This document shows positions 43,288 to 64,000 of a stretch of 64,000 nt of DNA, in pieces (position 1 is the first letter of the stretch; every line of letters starts with the position of its first letter). Source of the stretch: Lysobacter sp. ISL-50 (GTDB lineage: Bacteria; Pseudomonadota; Gammaproteobacteria; Xanthomonadales; Xanthomonadaceae). Made by a program: the position numbers and the translations under genes. The stretch covers positions 1-64,000 of the forward strand of contig NZ_JAGGRI010000038.1 of assembly GCF_018612875.1 (NCBI RefSeq), written 5' to 3'. Below the pieces are notes generated by a model. The model had not been told where the DNA came from and did no database searches. It worked only from the letters and a program-made list of their open reading frames with translations.

Positions 43288-44877
43288 GGCGGTTCTTCAA
43301 GGCAGGGTGGAGAGGGTTGCGCGCCGTAAACTCCGGCGGACTTGCGCGATCGAGCAGTGCGAAACCGCCTGCGCCATAGACTACGGCACCGCTCTCATCA
43401 ACGGTATGAAGGGTTGTCATCGGCAAGGGGTGAGGCGAGGCGCGGCGACGCCCGCGGCCGGGCGGGCGAATGCCCGCGCGCAGTCGCTGCCGAGCCGATG
43501 TGCCGGCGACTGTGCGGCTGCCATCGTTGCCGACCGCCTGTGCGAGTTCGCCGCCGCGCGCGTTCGCCAAGCTGCCGGAGCGGGATCGGCGAGGGCTCGG
43601 TCTCGACGGCCCCGCATCGAACGCGCGTGATCTTCCGCCGGGTCGCCGTTCGCCCGACGGGCAGGCGCCCGCGGTATCGAAAGCGACTACATGGCGGACG
43701 AATTCATCTGCCAATACACGCGGCAGCGAATCGGCGTTGAAATCTACGGGCAAGGCTCGCCACTCCGATTGAAATCGGGGTGGCGAGCGCGTGTGTATCG
43801 CTCGCATCGCATCGCCATGTTGGTGCCGGATTGCGACTTCCAGTGGCGATGCCGAACGATTGCGTTGCATTCGTGCAACACGAAAATCCGTTGACGTCGC
43901 ATCCGATCGATGTCTTGCAATGGGGCGCGGCCAGCATCGAAGCGGTCGCCCGTTCGACGAGATTCGGCGAGGTTTCGCCGTGCGCGAAAAACAGCCTCGC
44001 CGATGATGCGGCAACGTGAACCACGCACAGTTTGTTTGTTCGTAATTCCGTCGCTTGAGCGGGAAAAACTCGGTGATGCCAATCACGTTATCGATCACGA
44101 TGCCGACCGCTAATTCGATTTAAGTTCAACTCTGAATTGTGATTTTTTTGGCCGCTACGCATGCGGACCGCAAACTCCATCACAGCGAATCTGGCGACTC
44201 AACACGCAAGTTCCATCAAGCGACGCGACACAAATTGACAACCCAATAATGATCCCGTAGACAAATTCGCCACGCAGAAGGGATTTGTAGGCCACTGCGT
44301 GAGTGCCGGGGAATCGGCATCGGAGCAGGTTCGCAGGGCAGCATCGCCGGGGGGCGAAATGGACAGCGGGAACTGCAGGAGCGCGTCGGCGCCGGATCTG
44401 GGCGCGTGGGTGAATGTCGAAGAAAAACAACGGTTTCGCCATGCGATTCCGCTGCGGCACATGCCTGTCGCAGCGACCGGCTGCGTGCGCGCTGAGTTTC
44501 CCCGGCGTTTCCTGAACATCATTCATGTTCACAACGCACGTCACATTTCGTGTCCGGAACGTGGCGATTTCTCCGTACTCGTTGCCAAGGGTCGCAGGAT
44601 CACGGCCGAGCCTCGCACCGTCGAGGTCGATGCCGAATCCGATGCCTGCGGCCCAAGGCAGCCCGGTGCTGCCACTCGGGCGCTGCGCATCCCGCCGCGA
44701 TGCGCGCCGCCGGCGTCCGTCGCAGAGGCAGCGACGGCTCGGCGCGATTCTTGTGGAAAGGAAGCGTCGCGAATGCGCGATGCAAGCGGCTAGCCACCTC
44801 GTCGCCTGAAGGTAGCGGGGTTCGAGCGAACCAATACAACTCGAACGGAATTGAGTCACAGGCTAAGGGATCTAGCA
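43288..44877. other. 1.6-kb region upstream of the NRPS without a supported gene
   Basis: ORFs exist in several frames but have poor codon bias and no recognisable domains. Visible items are a 15-bp inverted repeat with one G-T wobble (GCTCGCCACTCCGAT / ATCGGGGTGGCGAGC, 43755-43788), AT-rich DNA around 44100-44280 and a promoter-like TTGACA-N17-TAGACA at 44235-44263. The stretch probably holds the NRPS promoter and a long untranslated leader. Confidence 0.5.
44235..44263 (+). promoter_or_regulatory. Candidate promoter upstream of the NRPS gene
   Basis: A perfect -35 TTGACA is followed after 17 bases by TAGACA, in one of the most AT-rich parts of the region. It would give a leader of about 600 bases, so a closer promoter is equally possible. 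Confidence 0.3.
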
Positions 44878-60135
<15,258 letters not shown>

Positions 60136-60199
60136 GAACCATCACGAAGCGATGGCGCGGCCGCATGCCGGTGCAGTCATGCAAGGGAGCAATACGGGT

Positions 60200-61531
60200 A
60201 TGAGCCGGTTCGTGCTGTCGCGGAATTTCCTGCTGGTGTGGATCGGGCAGATGCTCTCGGGCATCGGCTCGAAGCTGTCGAGCTTCGCCCTGGGGCTGTG
60301 GGTGCTGCGCACCACCGGCTCGACCACCCAGTTCGCGATCACCTTCATCGTCACCGCGCTGCCGGCGATCTTCGCCGCGCCCTGGGCCGGCGCGCTGGTC
60401 GATCGCTGGGACCGGCGCACGATCCTGATGGTCTGCGACGTGGCGGCGATGACGCTGATGGCGTCGCTGGCCTTGCTGCTGTCCGCCGGCCAACTCGCAG
60501 TCTGGCACGTGTACGCGGTCGCCGCGACGGCCTCGCTGCTGGAAACCTTTCGCAAGCCGGCCTTCCTCGCCAGCGTGCCGCTGCTGGTGCCGGCGCAGCA
60601 TCTGCCGCGCGCGAACGGGCTGGTCCACTCCGGCGAAGCCGCGGCGTCGATCTGCGGGCCGCTGCTGGCCGGTTTCCTGGTCAGCGCCATCGATTTCAAG
60701 GGCGTGCTGTTGATCGACGCCTCGACCTTCGCCGTCGGCATCGTGACTTTGTTGCTGGTGACGATCCCGCGCGCGCCGGCGACCACCGGCGCCGCTCCCG
60801 AAAGCGCCTTGCGCGAAGCGATGATCGGCTGGCGCTACGTGCACGGCCGACCAGGGCTGCTCGGCCTGTTGAAGGTGTATGGCTATAACCATTTCGTGTT
60901 CGCCATCGCCAGCGTGCTTATCGCGCCCTTGCTGCTGTCGTTCTCCACGCCGGAGCGGGTCGGCATGCAATACGCCATCAGCGGCTGCGGCCTGCTGCTC
61001 GGCGGACTGGCGATGACGGTATTGGGCGGGCCGAAGAAGCGCATCAACGGGGTGCTGGTGTTCTCGATGCTCGGCGGCGTGTTCCTGGCCGTGCATGGGC
61101 TGCATCCCACGTTCCTTCTGGTCGCGGTGGCGGGTTTCGTGTTGTTCACGATGTTGCCGGCGATCGACGCCTCCAACAACTCGCTGTGGCAGAGCAAGGT
61201 TCCGCCGCAGTTGCTGGGCCGTTGCTTCGCGATCCAGGACCTGGTGCTCAACGTGGCGATGGCGATCGGTTACTGCCTGGCCGGGCCGTTGTCGGATTAC
61301 GTGTTCGGCCCGGCCCTGCTTGAAAACGGATGGCTGGCCGACAGCGTCGGCAGCGTGATCGGCGTGGGCCCCGGCCGCGGCATCGGCCTGATGTTCGTGC
61401 TGCTGGGCGTGTCGATGAGCCTGGTCGCGCTGTGGGCCTACGGCGTGCCGGCGATCCGCCGCATCGACGAACTCGAAGACGTGGCGGCAGCCGAAGAAAA
61501 GAATCAAATCATCGCCGAGCCCTCTTACTGA
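60200..61531 (+). CDS. MFS exporter, EntS-like, of the NRPS cluster
   Basis: The product has 443 residues from the ATG at 60200, with AAGGGAG upstream; in-frame ATGs at 60074 and 60179 are less likely. About twelve transmembrane helices are present, with LVDRWDRRTILMVCDVAAM as the conserved MFS loop between helices 2 and 3. The sequence fits the EntS-type group (LETFRKPAFLASVPLLVPAQ, then NGLVHSGEAAASICGPLLAG), which often exports siderophores and other peptides made by NRPSs. It begins 64 bases after the NRPS stop on the same strand. Export of the peptide product is inferred from position. Confidence 0.88.
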   Translation: MSRFVLSRNFLLVWIGQMLSGIGSKLSSFALGLWVLRTTGSTTQFAITFIVTALPAIFAAPWAGALVDRWDRRTILMVCDVAAMTLMASLALLLSAGQLAVWHVYAVAATASLLETFRKPAFLASVPLLVPAQHLPRANGLVHSGEAAASICGPLLAGFLVSAIDFKGVLLIDASTFAVGIVTLLLVTIPRAPATTGAAPESALREAMIGWRYVHGRPGLLGLLKVYGYNHFVFAIASVLIAPLLLSFSTPERVGMQYAISGCGLLLGGLAMTVLGGPKKRINGVLVFSMLGGVFLAVHGLHPTFLLVAVAGFVLFTMLPAIDASNNSLWQSKVPPQLLGRCFAIQDLVLNVAMAIGYCLAGPLSDYVFGPALLENGWLADSVGSVIGVGPGRGIGLMFVLLGVSMSLVALWAYGVPAIRRIDELEDVAAAEEKNQIIAEPSY

Positions 61532-61597
61532 GGCGCGGCGCGGGTCACCAGGCGGCCTCTAGGGGACGGCCGGTTCACAACGACAGGAAGTGCAGCG

Positions 61598-61666
61598 ATG
61601 AACAGGAAGTATCGAGCAGGTCAGCAAGGCTGGCGCGACAACGTGAAGGCAAGGAGTGCGAAATGA
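61598..61666 (+). CDS. 22-codon ORF coupled to the DUF6875-like gene
   Basis: ATG at 61598 has AGGAAG seven bases upstream. The product would be a basic 22-residue peptide beginning MNRKYRAGQQGWRDNV and ending AKARSAK-like (VKARSAK). Its TGA overlaps the next ATG (ATGA, 61663-61666). Such short upstream ORFs can couple translation or encode small peptides. Too short for codon statistics, so confidence is limited. Confidence 0.4.
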   Translation: MNRKYRAGQQGWRDNVKARSAK

Positions 61667-62466
61667 AGACTGAGTCAGGGCAATCCCCGGCGCCGTGCAA
61701 GCACGCCGCCGCGGCCGCCGGACACAACGACCAGGCGCCGGCGGCGGTGCAGTCGTCGGCGGTGCCGCGACTGATGCGGGTCTCGGAAGTGGAGCGCGAA
61801 TGCGAGCCGTCTTCGACCTTGGCCGGCATGCTCAAGTGGGTGCGCGAATTCATCGGCGCGCCGCATCCCGACCTCGGCCGCTCCGGTTCGATCTGCCCGT
61901 TCGTCCCGGGCGCCTTGAACATGGACACGATCTGGATTTCCGAGGTCGCCGACGCCGAGCCCACCGTGGACAGCATCTCGCAGATCATCAAGGAATACCG
62001 CAACGTATTCCTGGCGACCGAGCCGACCAAGTCGCCGGACTCGATCAACAAGGCGTTCCTGGTCGCGTTCCCGACCCTGACCGCGCGCGGCGCGGAAGGC
62101 GCGGCGCTGGTCGATAAGGTGCAGTACCGGCTCAAGCCGTACTTCGTCGATCAGGGCATGATGCTGGGCGAGTTCCATTCGATGAACGAAAGCCCGGGCC
62201 TGCGCAATCCCGACTTCCGTCCGTTGCGCAGCCCGGTGCCGATGCTCGCCATCCGCCTGATGGTCGAATCGGATCTGCCGTTCATGACCCGCGATCTGTA
62301 TGCGCCGCAAGAGCGTGCCGCGTTCCTGCGCTCGTACCTGTATCGCCTGGGCGGATCGCTCAAGCCGTCCAAGTTCAACGAAGCGCTGGAGAAGCTGATC
62401 GTCGCCGAGGTCGCCATGCGCGCCGTGCCGGCCGACGCCGCCGAAGCGGCGGTGGAGCCGGCATGA
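61663..62466 (+). CDS. DUF6875-like protein of the NRPS cluster
   Basis: A 267-residue protein from the ATG at 61663 (AAGGAG six bases upstream). After a ~60-residue Ala-rich, His/Cys-containing leader the conserved body has HPDLGRSGSICPFVPGALNM, KAFLVAFPTL, GMMLGEFHSMNESPGLRNPD and PMLAIRLMVESDLPFM. I believe this is the DUF6875 family, found near biosynthetic genes; no enzyme activity is established. The body has single conserved Cys and His positions but no classic cofactor motif. Its stop overlaps the start of the flavoenzyme gene (ATGA), so the two are translated together and may act in one step. Confidence 0.65.
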   Translation: MKTESGQSPAPCKHAAAAAGHNDQAPAAVQSSAVPRLMRVSEVERECEPSSTLAGMLKWVREFIGAPHPDLGRSGSICPFVPGALNMDTIWISEVADAEPTVDSISQIIKEYRNVFLATEPTKSPDSINKAFLVAFPTLTARGAEGAALVDKVQYRLKPYFVDQGMMLGEFHSMNESPGLRNPDFRPLRSPVPMLAIRLMVESDLPFMTRDLYAPQERAAFLRSYLYRLGGSLKPSKFNEALEKLIVAEVAMRAVPADAAEAAVEPA

Positions 62467-63869
62467 ACCTGCATACGCGAGAACACGCCGATGGCAGCGC
62501 CAGCCTGGGCAAGGCCGAGACGATCGCCAGCGACACGCCATCCAGCGAGCGTATCGCCATCGTCGGCGGCGGCCTGGCCGGTTCGATGCTGACCCTGGCG
62601 CTGGCGCAGAAGGGCTACGCGGTCGATCTGTACGAGCGCCAGCCCGATCCGCGCACGCAGGGCGGCCGCGCCGGCCGTTCGATCAACCTGGGCTTGTCCA
62701 AGCGCGGCATGCAGGCGCTGGAGATGGTCGGCCTGCTGCAGACCGTGCTCGATACCGCGGTGGTGATGAGCGGCCGGGTGATCCACGCGCCCGACGGCAG
62801 CACGCGCTATCAGCCCTACGGCAAGGACGCCAGCGAAGTCCTGCATTCGATCGACCGCAACGAGCTGGGCCATCTGCTGCTGGATCACGCCGAGCGCCAT
62901 CCGCAGGTGCGCCTGCACTTCGGCCATCGTCTGGCGCAGGTAGACAAGGCCGCGCGCACGGTCGAGTTCGAAACCGCGCAGGGCCGCGTGGTCGCGCATC
63001 CGCAGTGGATGGTCGGCGCCGACGGCGCGTTCTCCAGCGCGCGGCGTGAACTGCAGCGCGGCGAGCGCGCCAACTACCAGCAGGAATACCTGGAGTGGGG
63101 CTACAAGGAACTGACCCTGGCGCCCGGCGCCGACGGCCAGTCGGTGATCGAGCTGACCGCGCTGCACGTGTGGCCGCGCAGCCATTGCCTGTTCGTCTCC
63201 CATCCCAACCGCGACGGCTCGCACACTCTGACCTTGTTCCTGCCGTTCGAAGGCGAGGACAGCTTCGCCACGGTGCGCACGCCGGAAGAAATCACCGCGC
63301 TGATCAGCAAGTACTTCCCCGATCTGGTGCGGTTGCTGCCGGGGCTGATCGAGGAATGGATGAAGCATCCGGTCGGCTCGCTGATCACCACCCGCACCGC
63401 GCCGTGGACCTTCGGCGATTGGGCGGTGCTGGTCGGCGATGCCTGCCATGCGGTGTATCCGTTCTACGGCCAGGGCATGAACTCGGCGTTCGAGGATTGC
63501 TGCGTGCTGGTGTCCGCGCTGGGCGCGAACCCGGGCGACACCGCCGCGGCGTTCCACGCCTACGAGCAGTCCCGGCGCCAGCACACCGACGTGCTTTGCG
63601 AGCTGTCGAAGGAGAACTTCGTCGAGCTGCGCAAGAAGGTGCAGTCGCCGTGGTTCGTCGCGCGCAAGCGCCTGGACATCGCCCTCAACCGCGTGTGGCC
63701 CAAGCGCTGGCTGCCGCTGTACTCGATGATCGCGCACACGACCATGCCCTACGGCGAAGCGCGCGCCCGCGCCCGCCAGCAGGACGCGATCCTGCTGCGC
63801 TCGGCGAAGGCGCTGGCCGCGGTCGCGGTGTGCGGCGTCGCCGCGGCGGCCTGGTGGTGGCTGCGATGA
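62463..63869 (+). CDS. kmo: Kynurenine 3-monooxygenase-like FAD hydroxylase
   Basis: A 468-residue flavoprotein with the FAD-binding GGGLAG at 35-40 after a 30-residue extension. It also has GGRAGRSINLGLSKRGMQAL, and GDACHAVYPFYGQGMNSAFE at about 325-344. These are the signature segments of kynurenine 3-monooxygenase, which hydroxylates L-kynurenine with NADPH and O2. The C-terminus has a hydrophobic segment (ALAAVAVCGVAAAAWWW), as in membrane-tethered forms. Being coupled to a DUF6875-like gene inside an NRPS cluster suggests a dedicated role in making or modifying a building block; a housekeeping role in NAD synthesis is the alternative. Confidence 0.85.
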   Translation: MNLHTREHADGSASLGKAETIASDTPSSERIAIVGGGLAGSMLTLALAQKGYAVDLYERQPDPRTQGGRAGRSINLGLSKRGMQALEMVGLLQTVLDTAVVMSGRVIHAPDGSTRYQPYGKDASEVLHSIDRNELGHLLLDHAERHPQVRLHFGHRLAQVDKAARTVEFETAQGRVVAHPQWMVGADGAFSSARRELQRGERANYQQEYLEWGYKELTLAPGADGQSVIELTALHVWPRSHCLFVSHPNRDGSHTLTLFLPFEGEDSFATVRTPEEITALISKYFPDLVRLLPGLIEEWMKHPVGSLITTRTAPWTFGDWAVLVGDACHAVYPFYGQGMNSAFEDCCVLVSALGANPGDTAAAFHAYEQSRRQHTDVLCELSKENFVELRKKVQSPWFVARKRLDIALNRVWPKRWLPLYSMIAHTTMPYGEARARARQQDAILLRSAKALAAVAVCGVAAAAWWWLR

Positions 63870-63953
63870 CGGCCGTGCTCGTAATGGCCCGCACCGGCCC
63901 GCGCACGGGCCGGTCGCGGATGGATCGGCGCTCACAGGGAATGGAGGCTCGCC

Positions 63954-64000
63954 GTGGTCTTTAACTCGCTCACGTTCCTGGTGTTTTTCGCCGTGGTGCT
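63954..64000 (+). CDS. Start of an MBOAT-family O-acyltransferase (cut by window end)
   Basis: A GTG at 63954 has GGAGG six bases upstream. The 15 visible residues (MVFNSLTFLVFFAVV) match the typical first helix of MBOAT proteins such as AlgI (MxFNS-x-FxFxF). The family transfers acyl groups from carrier molecules in the membrane. Only the N-terminus is visible, so the call is tentative. Confidence 0.5.
   Translation, partial: MVFNSLTFLVFFAVV

Noticed and set aside
44155-44859. A 234-codon minus-strand ORF upstream of the NRPS
   Set aside because: Arg- and Cys-rich composition, no recognisable domain and overlapping frames on both strands suggest a chance ORF in a regulatory region.

Overview
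The window is a high-GC chromosomal segment from a Gammaproteobacterium, most likely a Lysobacter or a close Xanthomonadaceae relative. This is inferred from the lipoate block order (rlpA, D-Ala-D-Ala carboxypeptidase, ybeD, lipB, lipA), a class II ribonucleotide reductase split into two genes, abundant REP-like GTGGGAG...CTTCAGCCC palindromes between genes, and a very large non-ribosomal peptide synthetase (NRPS). No rRNA, tRNA, CRISPR array, integrase or transposase was seen.

Layout. Positions 1-9.0 kb hold cell-wall and lipoate housekeeping genes: the end of rlpA, dacC, ybeD-lipB-lipA. A leftward accessory set sits inside this block: a PI-PLC-like protein with N-terminal repeats, an SGNH hydrolase and a single-pass membrane protein. 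From 9.3 to 16.4 kb come the periplasmic protease prc, an Ada-like repair methyltransferase, an Lrp/AsnC regulator, a GNAT acetyltransferase and two EamA exporters (yedA-like, rarD). From 16.6 to 21.3 kb lies a leftward MacAB-like ABC operon (adaptor, ATPase, two permeases). From 21.5 to 26.1 kb are two large secreted DUF11-type proteins with a shared C-terminal module; a CRP/Clp-like palindrome lies upstream of the second. From 26.4 to 34.1 kb are a deoxyribosyltransferase-like protein, an M17 aminopeptidase with a HAD phosphatase, an AI-2E family permease, a yqjDEK-like envelope trio and an HtrA protease. From 34.1 to 38.9 kb is the split B12-dependent ribonucleotide reductase, with a long hairpin-rich leader and a histone H1-like gene between its halves. 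From 39 to 43.3 kb are a TonB-dependent siderophore receptor, a methyltransferase remnant, a DCC/DUF393 protein and a second AI-2E family permease.

The right third is a biosynthetic gene cluster. About 1.6 kb of apparently non-coding DNA is followed by a five-module NRPS of about 5,085 residues (44878-60135), an EntS-like MFS exporter, a 22-codon ORF coupled to a DUF6875-like gene, a kynurenine 3-monooxygenase-like flavoenzyme, and the start of an apparent MBOAT acyltransferase cut by the window edge. The NRPS begins with only the C-terminal lobe of a condensation domain and ends in a carrier domain with no thioesterase. Adenylation domains 1, 2 and 5 are nearly identical copies with an alanine-like code. 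Domain 3 reads like an ornithine-type code and domain 4 has a code I do not recognise. The fifth condensation domain looks like a dual epimerisation/condensation type. The product is inferred to be a small Ala-rich peptide, exported by the MFS protein and modified by the flavoenzyme and acyltransferase. I cannot match it to a known compound, so this cluster is the best candidate for an undescribed system.
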